A DNA stretch of 41,655 nucleotides from Bacteroidales bacterium (GTDB lineage Bacteria; Bacteroidota; Bacteroidia; Bacteroidales; UBA932): assembly GCA_017519865.1 (NCBI GenBank), contig JAFWRQ010000022.1, positions 1-41,655 of the forward strand, in the 5' to 3' direction. The position numbers and the translations under genes are program-made. Below are positions 1-9,763 of the stretch, piece by piece. How positions within the stretch are numbered: position 1 is the first letter of the stretch; each line of letters starts with the position of its first letter. The notes under the pieces are model-generated. The model had not been told where the DNA came from. It made no database searches and saw only the letters and a program-made list of their open reading frames with translations.

Positions 1-1068
1 CAGACCCTGCTCCGTGAGGGTCTTGTCCAGGGTCTTCGAACCCTCGAAGAGGAAGTCGGCGTCACCGCAGGCAAGGAAATAGAGCTTCACGCCTGCCTTC
101 TTCAGAGTTGCCACCTGCTCGGCAGAAGCGCTGCCGGCTGCAGACAGGGGGCAGATGTAGTCGAACATCTCCGGATACATGTTCGATGCGGTGATCGTGT
201 GGCCGCCACCCATCGAAAGACCGGCGATGGCACGGGCCTCAGGCTTCGCAATCACGCGGAAGTTCTTCTCGATGAACGGGACGATCTCCTCGCAAAGACT
301 CACCACGTAGCCGTTCTGGCGACGCATCCGCTCGGCCTCCGGAAGGCTCTGCAGAGCGTTGCGGTCCATCTGCTGCTGGGGAGCGTTGGGGATGTTAAGG
401 GTCACTGCGGCCTGCTGGTTCGCATTGCCGTTAGGCATAACGACGATCATAGGCTCAGCGAGACCCTTCTCGATGAGGTTGTCCAGGATCTGCGCGGTGC
501 GGCCCATCGAAGTCCAGGCCTCCTCGTCACCGCCGGCGCCGTGCAGAAGATAAAGCACAGGGTACTTCTTCTTGGGGTTGTTCTCGTAGCCGTAAGGGGT
601 GTACACCGTCAGACGGCGGTTGATGCCGAGAACCTTGCTGTCATACCAGGGATGGCTCACGGTGCCACGCTGGTTGGCCTCCACATAGTTCGCGGTACGC
701 TCGCCCGGAACGATGAGCATGTTCAGGAAACGAGTGCCGTCGCGCTGGACGAGGATGTTCTGGGGATCGTTGACGGAGACACCGTCCACCACGAAGTTGT
801 AGGTGTAGATCTCAGGGGAAGGAAGAGGAAGCTTGACAGACCAGACGTTGTTGGCACCGCGGACCATGTCAATCGGACGTCCAGCCCAGGCGGCCTGAAG
901 CCTGACCTGAGTGGCATAGTCGGCGCGGAAGTTGAAGGTCACGCTGTCGCCCTGGATGTCAGGGGAAACGACACGCCCACCTCCCCTCTGGAAGTTGGCG
1001 AGTTCCTGGGCATTCACCAAAGAGATGGCTGCCAGGCAGAAAGCGATAGTAATAAAAAAGCGTTTCAT
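1..1068 (-). CDS. CE1-type esterase (feruloyl/acetyl xylan esterase-like), 3' end cut by window edge
   Basis: Secreted alpha/beta-hydrolase esterase, probably removing feruloyl or acetyl groups from xylan in the periplasm or at the cell surface. The product starts MKRFFITIAFCLAAISLVNAQ, a type I signal peptide, followed by an Ig-like/CBM48-like N-terminal domain (about residues 25-125) and an esterase-D-type hydrolase domain (PF00756 style). The nucleophile is S285 in GLSMGG and the acid lies in CGDADFLFEG. The catalytic His region and the stop lie beyond base 1; from the paralogue at 9764-10933 about 90 bases are missing. The two genes look about 95% identical by eye, except for a short stretch near 860-920 where this copy is 4 codons shorter. 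It has its own promoter region and a structured leader (1069-1420), and a terminator separates it from the upstream esterase. The exact substrate is inference. Confidence 0.85.
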   Translation of the reverse strand, partial: MKRFFITIAFCLAAISLVNAQELANFQRGGGRVVSPDIQGDSVTFNFRADYATQVRLQAAWAGRPIDMVRGANNVWSVKLPLPSPEIYTYNFVVDGVSVNDPQNILVQRDGTRFLNMLIVPGERTANYVEANQRGTVSHPWYDSKVLGINRRLTVYTPYGYENNPKKKYPVLYLLHGAGGDEEAWTSMGRTAQILDNLIEKGLAEPMIVVMPNGNANQQAAVTLNIPNAPQQQMDRNALQSLPEAERMRRQNGYVVSLCEEIVPFIEKNFRVIAKPEARAIAGLSMGGGHTITASNMYPEMFDYICPLSAAGSASAEQVATLKKAGVKLYFLACGDADFLFEGSKTLDKTLTEQGL

Positions 1069-1118
1069 TTGGTTGTGTTCAGCGCTGCACCTCCGGGCGG
1101 GACCCATCGCGAAGCGGA

Positions 1119-1226
1119 CCGTTTAAAACGAAAAAACCCCGGTGCCTTACATCGAGAAAACCAACAGTCGGGACGTGTCGGTCAATCGGATGTATGAAAC
1201 CAGAGTTTAGTTATCGAATTGAAGCG
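1119..1226 (-). repeat. Conserved hairpin-forming leader, copy A
   Basis: This 108-base block, about 50 bases upstream of the esterase start, matches a 110-base block (10985-11094) in front of the paralogous esterase. Read on the minus (sense) strand it can fold: an outer arm AAACUCUGG pairs with CCGGGGUUU, a middle arm around AUACAU pairs with AUGUA, and an inner stem CCGACA (1181-1176) pairs with UGUUGG (1166-1161). Several pairs are G-U on the sense strand but mismatches on the other strand, which favours an RNA structure made with the esterase mRNA. The role is unknown: leader, attenuator, or simply part of the duplicated unit. Confidence 0.6.
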
Positions 1227-1236
1227 GTAACGCTTC
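1221..1236. repeat. Small perfect hairpin GAAGCG-GTAA-CGCTTC
   Basis: A 6-bp perfect inverted repeat with a 4-base loop lies at the upstream edge of leader copy A. Only the first arm exists at the same place in copy B, so it is specific to this copy. No T-tract follows on either strand, so it is not a standard terminator. Confidence 0.4.
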
Positions 1237-1362
1237 CATCAGGACTTTAATGCCTGACGATTGCAGACATAGATAAGTTTTAGGTGGATTCAGCCTTGAG
1301 ATGCAACGGCTTCTTTGTGGTTAAACAATATTATAACAATGCTATTTTGTCAGTTATCAATG

Positions 1363-1370
1363 CAAATATA
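1363..1370 (-). promoter_or_regulatory. Bacteroides-type -7 box for the left esterase
   Basis: On the minus strand this reads TATATTTG, a full match to the TAnnTTTG -7 element of Bacteroidetes sigma-ABfr promoters. No clean TTTG is found about 20 bases upstream; a TTTTA-rich stretch stands there instead. Transcription would start near 1355, giving a leader of about 285 bases that includes the conserved hairpin. The upstream gene ends at a terminator, so a promoter is needed here. Confidence 0.5.
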
Positions 1371-1399
1371 ACAATTACAGGCCCTTTTTACGTATAAAA

Positions 1400-1417
1400 C
1401 GGTAAAAAATTTTACCG
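1400..1417. promoter_or_regulatory. Operator-like perfect palindrome CGGTAAAA-AA-TTTTACCG
   Basis: An 8-bp perfect inverted repeat with a 2-base centre lies about 30 bases upstream of the -7 box of the left esterase, where an activator or repressor would bind. Next to it are TTGTGCCGAAT (1420-1430), shared with another PUL intergenic region, and a second palindrome AAAACGTTTT (1435-1444). The bound protein is unknown. The rest of the 538-base gap 1069-1606 holds the leader, these sites and a terminator; no coding region was found in it. Confidence 0.45.
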
Positions 1418-1542
1418 AATTGTGCCGAATCATTAAAACGTTTTGTTCATTATTTTTCACCGATGTTCAATCGCAATCATAACCAACCTGTCAATCAAGA
1501 AGTTACGAAAAAGAAAAATAAGGCAAAAATCTCACTTGACAC

Positions 1543-1589
1543 AAAAACGTCCTGCGGAGGATGGAAAGACCATATCCGTCCGCAAGACG
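1543..1589 (-). terminator. Rho-independent terminator after the 1607-2812 esterase
   Basis: On the minus strand an 11-bp stem (CGTCTTGCGGA pairing with TCCGCAGGACG, one T-G pair) encloses a smaller ATGG/CCAT stem and is followed by five Ts. It lies 17 bases past the stop codon of the esterase and ends that transcript before the left esterase. Confidence 0.8.
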
Positions 1590-1606
1590 ACAAGATGCAA
1601 TGCATT

Positions 1607-2827
<1,221 letters not shown>

Positions 2828-2846
2828 TTAAACAATTCTTCGAATA

Positions 2847-3503
2847 CTATTGGGCCCAGAGTTTACATAGCTCAAGAATAGCTGATATATCATTGGCCGG
2901 CAAAGACTTATGAGAGTCGAAATACTCTTCGATGGCATCCTTGCTCTGCGGGAAGCATCTCTGGAGGTTCCTTTTGTTGAGCGCGATGACGGATTGGCCA
3001 CGACAAAGTGAAGCCGTCTCCGACACACGGTATGGAAGCTCGCGGACATCATCGATCCTGAAAATCCGTCCTTCAGCGGTGAAGCTGCTGTATTCGGTCA
3101 CCGCTGTCGTCTGAGACTGTCCCCCGTATGCTCCTGCCTTTGAATCAGTGAGAATCAACACATTGCGATGGACAGCCACGCTGACGTCCTCCGACACGGG
3201 ATAGAGCCGCAGGAAATGGTTTCCATCCTTGACGAAAGTGACATTGTCGATGCTGACCTGGACGAGATCGGTATCCTCTGCTGCGAGTTCCTGTCCGTCA
3301 GCGTCCTTGAAACGGACGGTATTGTCCACGGCGCAGATATTGAAAGACCCCCGGACAGGAGGCTGGCCCCTGTAGACTACCGAGCCATTGCCGAAGGAAG
3401 GCATCAAGTAAAACACATCCTCCGGAATCACAGTGCCCTCCTGGGCTGATAGAATACAAGGAAACACCGGGAACAAGGCCAGTAGAAGGGCTAAACGCTT
3501 CAT
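2847..3503 (-). CDS. Secreted protein of unknown function within the PUL
   Basis: A 218-residue product with a signal peptide (MKRLALLLALFPVFPCILSAQ) and no lipobox, so periplasmic or exported. I cannot assign a named domain. It contains a central GAYGGQSQTT stretch and a C-terminal FPQSKDAIEEYF segment followed by a helix ending LELCKLW. This resembles, from memory, an unnamed family of small secreted Bacteroidetes proteins. It lies between the SusCDE terminator (3544-3570) and an esterase in the same direction, so its job may relate to the glycan or to the envelope. A weak promoter (TATCTTTA on the minus strand near 3530) precedes it. Confidence 0.75.
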   Translation of the reverse strand: MKRLALLLALFPVFPCILSAQEGTVIPEDVFYLMPSFGNGSVVYRGQPPVRGSFNICAVDNTVRFKDADGQELAAEDTDLVQVSIDNVTFVKDGNHFLRLYPVSEDVSVAVHRNVLILTDSKAGAYGGQSQTTAVTEYSSFTAEGRIFRIDDVRELPYRVSETASLCRGQSVIALNKRNLQRCFPQSKDAIEEYFDSHKSLPANDISAILELCKLWAQ

Positions 3504-3543
3504 AGTAACAACAATGTTTGATCAACGGACGTATAAAGATACA

Positions 3544-3570
3544 AAAAGGGCCGGAATATCCGGCCCTTTT
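3544..3570 (-). terminator. Terminator after the SusC-SusD-lipoprotein genes
   Basis: A perfect 11-bp stem AAAAGGGCCGG / CCGGCCCTTTT with a 5-base loop, 13 bases past the stop of the SusE-position lipoprotein. A-tract and T-tract flank it, so it could work both ways, but only minus-strand genes surround it. It splits the PUL into an upstream SusCDE unit and a downstream unit. Confidence 0.85.
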
Positions 3571-3583
3571 GGCAAAGATTGTA

Positions 3584-4489
3584 TTACTCCCAGTCCGTAA
3601 CCTCGGTGAAGGAACCGAAGTCTTCGGATACTTTATATACGGAGGAGTAGTTGTAAGTCTGGTTCGGATTGACCGTTCCGTCGTTCGTATACTCGGCATC
3701 GTGGTGGACAAGGACTATCACGGATGCAGGCGGATCAGGGTAGCCGGCATAGCCGATGGCTCCCCAGGCACCCCAGTCAATGGTTTCCTCATCCCATGCC
3801 GGAACGACAGCGCAGTGCGCCGCCTGGGCGGCGATGCGGACGTAATGAGGCTGCTTGTACGTGAACTCGGACTTATTACCGCCGGTGGTCTTGATCCTGA
3901 GCTCGACGGCTCCGGCCTCGACGAATGCAGTAGTGGCCGTAACATCCTCTGCGTTGTTGTGGTTTTTGCCCACAAACCGATCAGGGGCAATCATCAGGAA
4001 CACCTTGATACCGTTGGTCTTGGCGGGATCACCGTGGGAGACATTGCACTTGGCAACTATCTCCTTGGTCGCGGAATCGTAGGAGAAGCTCACGTTGGAA
4101 ATCCGGGCATAAGGAGTCACCTTGAAATCCTTGGTGTTATCGCCCTTCTTGATTGAGAACTGCTCCGTCAGAGGATAGAAGTTGTTGGACTGAGTCGTCT
4201 GGATACGGTAATCACCGGAAAAGACGAGCTTGTTGGTATAAGATCCGTTGGTGCGGGCATACCAGGTAAGGGCGCTGGGAGCGAAATTACCCTTGGGAGG
4301 CTCGAAGTTCTCTTCGTAGACAGAGAAGCCATAGTTGTCCGGAACGCCGAACTGAATCGGGTCGTTGGTAGAGGCATCGAGGAATTTTCCTGTGATGGTG
4401 GCATCGTAGCCGTCCATGTTGTCAAAGACGAACCAGTCGCACGATGTGGCCATCAAAAGGAGGGGTATGAGATACAATATCTTTTTCAT
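3584..4489 (-). CDS. SusE-position surface lipoprotein (DUF3823-like)
   Basis: A lipoprotein of about 301 residues encoded directly after SusD. MKKILYLIPLLLMATSC carries a lipobox with C17, so it is probably exported to the outer membrane surface as a glycan-binding partner of SusCD. The start MDGYDATITGKFLDA and the Ig-like, Tyr/Trp-containing body are like DUF3823 proteins found after SusD in xylan-type PULs; that assignment is from memory. An alternative start at 4501 (MLSNMKK) would add four residues; I prefer 4489 because it gives a standard signal sequence. The gap to the SusD stop is 18 bases (6 with the longer start), so the genes are co-transcribed. A terminator follows. Confidence 0.8.
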   Translation of the reverse strand: MKKILYLIPLLLMATSCDWFVFDNMDGYDATITGKFLDASTNDPIQFGVPDNYGFSVYEENFEPPKGNFAPSALTWYARTNGSYTNKLVFSGDYRIQTTQSNNFYPLTEQFSIKKGDNTKDFKVTPYARISNVSFSYDSATKEIVAKCNVSHGDPAKTNGIKVFLMIAPDRFVGKNHNNAEDVTATTAFVEAGAVELRIKTTGGNKSEFTYKQPHYVRIAAQAAHCAVVPAWDEETIDWGAWGAIGYAGYPDPPASVIVLVHHDAEYTNDGTVNPNQTYNYSSVYKVSEDFGSFTEVTDWE

Positions 4490-4507
4490 ATTTGATAGCA
4501 TATTAGA

Positions 4508-6451
4508 TTACTCCTGACTCGGGTTAGGGGTGATTTCGTTCTTCTGCCAGTTGTTCACACCAGAATAGTATGAACGGTAATCACTGATATAAAGTCCGTT
4601 AGTGGAGGCATATACGTCTCCGTGATAGACGTTTGCACGGACCAGGATGTACTTGGGCGTACCGTCACGGAGATCCAGCGTCGGGACCAGGGCGTGCTTG
4701 CGCAGGCCGTTGGAGGCGCCGAAAGCGAACTCGCGGCGGCGGAGCAATGTATAGGAGAGGTCATTTTCGAATGCCAGCTCGACACGGCGCTCGTGCAGGA
4801 CATTGTCGACCGTCAGGTCGATATCGTCCGTGAAAGCGGCACGGTGACGGATATCGTTGAGGCACTTCTTGGCAAGGGCCTTGTCTCCCAGGCCACTCTC
4901 GGCAACAGCCTCGGCATAGGTCAGCAGGACCTCAGCATAACGGATGTCAGGCCAAGGGTTGGTCGAGTAGAGAAGGGCGCCGGAGGGATCAAGGAACTTG
5001 GCTATACCAAAACCGGTGTTGTACCAGTTGCCGGCATTGGTATTGGTCATCTCATAGAATCCGGAGAAATTGGCATCGTTCTGGGCACCAAAGGTGTAGT
5101 AAGAATTACCGCCGACCTGAACTTCCCTCTGCGTATAGAACGTGGTATTGTTCTTGTCGTCGATGATACCGCCCTGGATGGTGATCTTTTCGCCGCGGAA
5201 AGTGCAGCCGGGATAGACGACATGGGCCTGGAAGCGGGCATCCTTGTTGGCGAAAGCCTCGGAAGGATCATTGTACTTGATATAATCGGTATCCAACGAG
5301 AAGCCCGTCTGGTTGTTCAGGGAAAGGTTCACGACATATTCGTTCTCCTTGCCGTCATTACGGGTCTTCACGGTGCCGTCAACCCTGGAACGGTTGGACT
5401 TGGCATCAAGATAGTCGTCGAAGACGTCCACCAGGTCGAGGGTCACGCAGTAGCGTCCCCACTGCCAGCCGGAGCCGCCGGCCGCGTGTACCTGGTTCGG
5501 AGAGTTGCCGTAGTCGAAGCCGTTGGTCGAAGTCGCCTGACCAAGCTCATAGCTGCGTCCGAAGATGAACTCCTCGGGATGGCGGGCGATGAAAAGGTCC
5601 TGCAGGGACTTCTTAGCGGCATCCACGGAAGCAGGATTGGTGCCGCCGTAAAGGCTGTACATTCCGGAGTCGATCACATTCTTGGCGGCATCGATGGCAA
5701 TCTGGTAATAGCCATTGGCGTCGCTGGCGTCCATATAGGTAAGCTTCTGCTGGACGGCCTTGAACGTGTTGGCTATAGGGGCATCCTTCCAATACTTGCA
5801 AACGGATGCGGCAAAGAGTGCAACACGGGCCTTAAGGGCATATGCGGCATACTTGGTGGCACGGTATTCTCCGTCGCCACGGGTTGCGGGGAGAAGCTTC
5901 GCAGCTTCTTCCAACTCGTTAAGCACGAAGTCCCAGGTCTCTTTCTCGGTCGACCTCGCTACGAGCAGGCCACTTACGTCTTCGCCACCGTCGTATTTGT
6001 CATCCAACGGTTCAGTGACAATGGGAACACCACCGTACGTGCGTACCATACCGAAATAGATATAACCGCGTACGAAATGGGCCTCGCCGAGCAACGCATC
6101 GCGAAGATCCTCGCTAATGGCCTTTTTCTCGAAGGCCTCGGGAATCTGGGTGAAAAGCTTATTGACAGTACGGATGTTGGAATAGCTCCAACCGCCGTTC
6201 CTCTGAATACCATAGCCGGCCCCATGCGCATCCGTCGCGTCAATCGTATACTTGTCGAAGGAGCTGAAGCTATCCATCGGGATGTAATTGTACGCGGATG
6301 CGAGCAATCGGACAAGACCGGCCTCACTGGAAGTAAGATCGCCTTCAGTCATCTTCGAAAGGTCACCCTCAAGACTGTCGAAAATCTTGTCGCAGGAGAC
6401 CAGGGAGAGGGCGAAGAACAAAGCAGTGATATACGTAAATATCTTTTTCAT
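4508..6451 (-). CDS. SusD/RagB-family glycan-binding lipoprotein
   Basis: The surface lipoprotein that caps the SusC transporter and binds oligosaccharide. The 647-residue product has a signal peptide with lipobox LVSC (C20), an N-terminal helical TPR-like region, and RagB/SusD features such as GEAHFVRGYIYFGMVRTYGGVP near residue 125 and the C-terminal RYAEVLLTYAEAVAESG and LNDIRHRA segments. It starts 12 bases after the SusC stop, so SusC and SusD are one transcript. Size is in the upper range for the family. The glycan is inferred to be xylan-derived because of the esterases, xylose genes and GH43 nearby. Confidence 0.95.
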   Translation of the reverse strand: MKKIFTYITALFFALSLVSCDKIFDSLEGDLSKMTEGDLTSSEAGLVRLLASAYNYIPMDSFSSFDKYTIDATDAHGAGYGIQRNGGWSYSNIRTVNKLFTQIPEAFEKKAISEDLRDALLGEAHFVRGYIYFGMVRTYGGVPIVTEPLDDKYDGGEDVSGLLVARSTEKETWDFVLNELEEAAKLLPATRGDGEYRATKYAAYALKARVALFAASVCKYWKDAPIANTFKAVQQKLTYMDASDANGYYQIAIDAAKNVIDSGMYSLYGGTNPASVDAAKKSLQDLFIARHPEEFIFGRSYELGQATSTNGFDYGNSPNQVHAAGGSGWQWGRYCVTLDLVDVFDDYLDAKSNRSRVDGTVKTRNDGKENEYVVNLSLNNQTGFSLDTDYIKYNDPSEAFANKDARFQAHVVYPGCTFRGEKITIQGGIIDDKNNTTFYTQREVQVGGNSYYTFGAQNDANFSGFYEMTNTNAGNWYNTGFGIAKFLDPSGALLYSTNPWPDIRYAEVLLTYAEAVAESGLGDKALAKKCLNDIRHRAAFTDDIDLTVDNVLHERRVELAFENDLSYTLLRRREFAFGASNGLRKHALVPTLDLRDGTPKYILVRANVYHGDVYASTNGLYISDYRSYYSGVNNWQKNEITPNPSQE

Positions 6452-6463
6452 ATTGCTTGCAGA

Positions 6464-9400
6464 TTAGAAGTTGATGTTCACACCGAAACTGTACGTCTTG
6501 ATAAGCGGGGAACCACCACCGCCAATCCAACCGTAGCCACGCTCAGGGTCATACGGCTTGAGCAGCTTGTCACAGAAGGTCAGCAGGTTGGTGCCGCTAA
6601 CATAGACGCGTGCCTGGTTGATTCCAATCTTACTGGTAAGGTTACGCGGGAACGTGTAGCCGATCTCAAGGCTCTTGAGACGGAGGTAAGTGGAATTGAT
6701 CCAGTTGTAAGGCTGGGTGTATGCATAGGTACCGTTACCGGAAGTCACATAACCGCCGTCGGTCTTGCGAAGTGCGGGATAGTATCCCTCGACCCATACA
6801 CTGTTGGGGTCGAAAGGATCGGTATATCCGTCGGCAAGATGGTAATGGCTCTCGTAATTCTTATAGAACGTACCATAGTAGCCATAGCCGTATGTACCGT
6901 GCAGGGAGATGAAGCGATGGTCCATCGTAGCGCCGCTGAAGGTGGCGCTGAGGTCGAGGTTCTTGTAGTTCATGAAGAGCATGAGACCGAACTGGAGCGG
7001 AGGGTTGTTACCGGCAGGTCCGCCGAAGTTGAGACCGTCACCTGCTCCACTACCGAAGGAGTAATACATATCCGAACTGTTGATGACACCATTGCCGTCA
7101 CGGTCCTCGATCTTGTACATACCGGGAAGGAGGTTGTTGGGAGAGGTACCGGTATAGATGTTATAGTCGTTGATTTCTCCCCAGTTGTGGAACTGTACGC
7201 CGCCGTCGGCCCAATGGTAGGTCTGGCCGCCGAGAGCGTTGGACCAGCGGCCCTCCATATAACTCTTGTAGAACGCCTCGTGGGAGCCGTAATTGGCGGT
7301 CTCGTTGGACGCGGTATAGGTATTACGGTTACGTGCGTAGGTCGCGGTGGCAGTCAAACGGTAGTTGAAATCACCGATACGGTGACGATGCGAGATCTGG
7401 AGATCGATACCTACGTTCTCGGCAGAGTTGAGGTTGTACTGAGGCAGGGAGATACCATAGAAGTCAGGCACCTTGCTGGAGTAGATACTGCTCGCCGCGA
7501 TACCGCTGCGGGTACGACGGAACACATCGACGGAACCGCCGAAGAGGCCGCGCGCCACCTCGAAGTCCACACCGAAGTTCATCATGCGGACACGCTGCCA
7601 GGAGATGATGGTTTCAGCTGCAGAAGAGTTGGCGTAGCCCATGGTCGGGGCGCCGGCAGTGAAAACATAGTTGCTGGTGGTCGTATATCCGAGCTGCCAG
7701 GCATAAGGAGAACCCTGTTGCTGGCCGGTCAGACCGTCGGACCAACGGATCTTGAAGTTGTTGATCCAGGGGAAAATGCGCTTGAAGAACGGCTCATCGG
7801 AGATACGCCAACCCAAGGAATATGCAGGGAAGAAACCCCAGCGGTGACCGGGAGCATATACATACGTCGCGTCATAACGGCCGGTCAACTCTACGAGGTA
7901 CTTGCCCTGATAGTCGTACGCGATACGACCAAGGTATCCGGCAGTAGCCGAATCGCTGCGGGTACCGCTGGTGGTACCGGTCGAAGCTACACCCTGGTTG
8001 ATGGTATCGTGCGTGAAGAAGTCGTTGTACTTGACATTGCCGCCGATGGACTTGTTCCAGCCGATACGGGTCTCGGCCGCAAGCATGGTGGACAGATTGT
8101 GGTTTTCCCAACGCTTGTTATAGTTGGCCTGAAGCTTTCCATAGAGAGACATGGTCTTGTTCCAGTTCTCAGCATACTGGCTGGTACCCTTGGCAGCTTC
8201 GATGACCTCGTCCGTCCAGTAATCATAGACCGACATACTCTTGTCGAGAACGTTTGTCTGGCGCTGGGAGACATTGAACGATGCGAAGGCATCGAGCGTG
8301 AGACCCTTCAGGAACGGAGCGTCATACTTGAAATCGAGGCTGTTGTTGTAATTGTGCATAGCGGTTTTGCTGTAACCCATGGTGTCTATGTCGAGGATGG
8401 CGACAGGGTTCCAGTGCTCACCGGAAGCATAAGTGTAGTGGCTGGGGTTACCATAGACGGTCGGAGCCATGATACGCTCGGAATATGCAACATAATAGAA
8501 GAAGTTGGACTCCGAGTTGTTCGTGGACATACCGAGACGCCTGTTGGTGTCGAATGATGACTGGTAAACGACGGTGAGGTTGTCGTTGACCTTGGTTGTG
8601 ACATTGCCCTGGAAATTGAAGGCGTTGTAACCGAGGCCATCGCCTTTGTAGATGCCGTTGTCCTGATTGAAACGCGTACTCAGATAATACTGGGTCTGCT
8701 GGGTACCGCCGCTGATGGACAGTGAATGGTTCTGCTGGAAGGAATGATCCCTCAGGACCTCGTCCATCCACTTGGTGTCGACATATCCGGGATCGCCGTT
8801 CCTGTAATGCTGGATCAGCTCGTCAGAATAGCGGGCAGGATAGTGGATGTTGGCATACATCTCATTCTGGTAAAGGAGGTTGTCCACGATATCGACTTCC
8901 TGGGGGATGGCGGTAGGGAAACCTATTGAGAGGGTGTTGGTATACCTGATGGTAGGCTTTCCGACACTACCCTTCTTCGTAGTCACGAGGATGACACCGT
9001 TCTGGGAGCCGATACCATAAAGGGACGCGGAAGCGTCCTTCAGAACGGAGATGCTTTCGATGTCTTCAGGATTGAGCTGCGAGAGAATGGAGGTCGAAGA
9101 ATTGGAGAAATTGTTGCCGCCGAACTGGCGGCCACGGCGCTGCGCGGTACGGACGACACCGTCGATAACTACGATAGGCTCGCCGAAACCGCGGATGTTC
9201 AAATCGGTATCGAAGTCACCGGCGCTACCGCAGACCTGACGGATGAGCAGTCCGGGAACCTTACCCTGGAGGGAAGCCGTGACGTCGACCTGTTTGGTAG
9301 CGTTGAGTTCCTCATCGCGGATGTTTGCGATGGCCGCGGTCAGGGACGCTTTCTTCTGCGTACCATAACCGACGACGACCGTTTCATCCAACTGGGTAGC

Positions 9401-9709
9401 CTCTTCGTTGAGCGTGATATTCAACGTAGAGGAGGTAGCCTTAACCGTCAGGGTCTCATATCCGATGGCCTGGATTGTGAGATCCGCCCCCGCGGGGACG
9501 GTGAGGGTGAAATGACCATCAACGTCCGTAGCGGTTCCGTTCGTCGTGCCGGTCTGAATGACACCAGCACCGATGACCGGCTGCTTCTCAGCATCGAGGA
9601 TGGTTCCTCTGACCGTGATCGTGTTTTGTGCAAGCAGCGCCGAAGCACCCAGGACAAGTCCTGCAAGTACCGAGAAGAGCCGCTTGAGCAAAGAGTTGGT
9701 CTTCATCAT
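6464..9709 (-). CDS. SusC/RagA-family TonB-dependent outer-membrane transporter
   Basis: A 1081-residue outer-membrane transporter for oligosaccharides, energised by TonB. In order: signal peptide ending ALLAQ, a carboxypeptidase-regulatory-like domain (about 30-105, VRGTILDAEKQPVIGAGV), the SusC signature DETVVVGYGTQKK (about 113-125), a plug domain (about 130-245, with NIRGFGEPIVVIDGV), then a long beta barrel ending in GVNINF with a terminal Phe. Two ATG codons (9709, 9706) are possible starts. Only 54 bases separate it from the upstream esterase and no strong promoter is seen between them, so it may be read from the esterase promoter. It forms a pair with the SusD protein at 4508-6451. 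Confidence 0.97.
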   Translation of the reverse strand: MMKTNSLLKRLFSVLAGLVLGASALLAQNTITVRGTILDAEKQPVIGAGVIQTGTTNGTATDVDGHFTLTVPAGADLTIQAIGYETLTVKATSSTLNITLNEEATQLDETVVVGYGTQKKASLTAAIANIRDEELNATKQVDVTASLQGKVPGLLIRQVCGSAGDFDTDLNIRGFGEPIVVIDGVVRTAQRRGRQFGGNNFSNSSTSILSQLNPEDIESISVLKDASASLYGIGSQNGVILVTTKKGSVGKPTIRYTNTLSIGFPTAIPQEVDIVDNLLYQNEMYANIHYPARYSDELIQHYRNGDPGYVDTKWMDEVLRDHSFQQNHSLSISGGTQQTQYYLSTRFNQDNGIYKGDGLGYNAFNFQGNVTTKVNDNLTVVYQSSFDTNRRLGMSTNNSESNFFYYVAYSERIMAPTVYGNPSHYTYASGEHWNPVAILDIDTMGYSKTAMHNYNNSLDFKYDAPFLKGLTLDAFASFNVSQRQTNVLDKSMSVYDYWTDEVIEAAKGTSQYAENWNKTMSLYGKLQANYNKRWENHNLSTMLAAETRIGWNKSIGGNVKYNDFFTHDTINQGVASTGTTSGTRSDSATAGYLGRIAYDYQGKYLVELTGRYDATYVYAPGHRWGFFPAYSLGWRISDEPFFKRIFPWINNFKIRWSDGLTGQQQGSPYAWQLGYTTTSNYVFTAGAPTMGYANSSAAETIISWQRVRMMNFGVDFEVARGLFGGSVDVFRRTRSGIAASSIYSSKVPDFYGISLPQYNLNSAENVGIDLQISHRHRIGDFNYRLTATATYARNRNTYTASNETANYGSHEAFYKSYMEGRWSNALGGQTYHWADGGVQFHNWGEINDYNIYTGTSPNNLLPGMYKIEDRDGNGVINSSDMYYSFGSGAGDGLNFGGPAGNNPPLQFGLMLFMNYKNLDLSATFSGATMDHRFISLHGTYGYGYYGTFYKNYESHYHLADGYTDPFDPNSVWVEGYYPALRKTDGGYVTSGNGTYAYTQPYNWINSTYLRLKSLEIGYTFPRNLTSKIGINQARVYVSGTNLLTFCDKLLKPYDPERGYGWIGGGGSPLIKTYSFGVNINF

Positions 9710-9763
9710 AATAGAATGGTTAAATGATAGTGATATAATAGTAATTGGTGTGTTATGCTACCA

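Noticed and set aside
4622-8557. A 1311-codon open frame on the plus strand opposite SusC and SusD
   Set aside because: It lies fully antisense to two clear genes; the translation is Val/Gly/Glu-rich with no domain, as expected when a GC-rich gene is read on its other strand.
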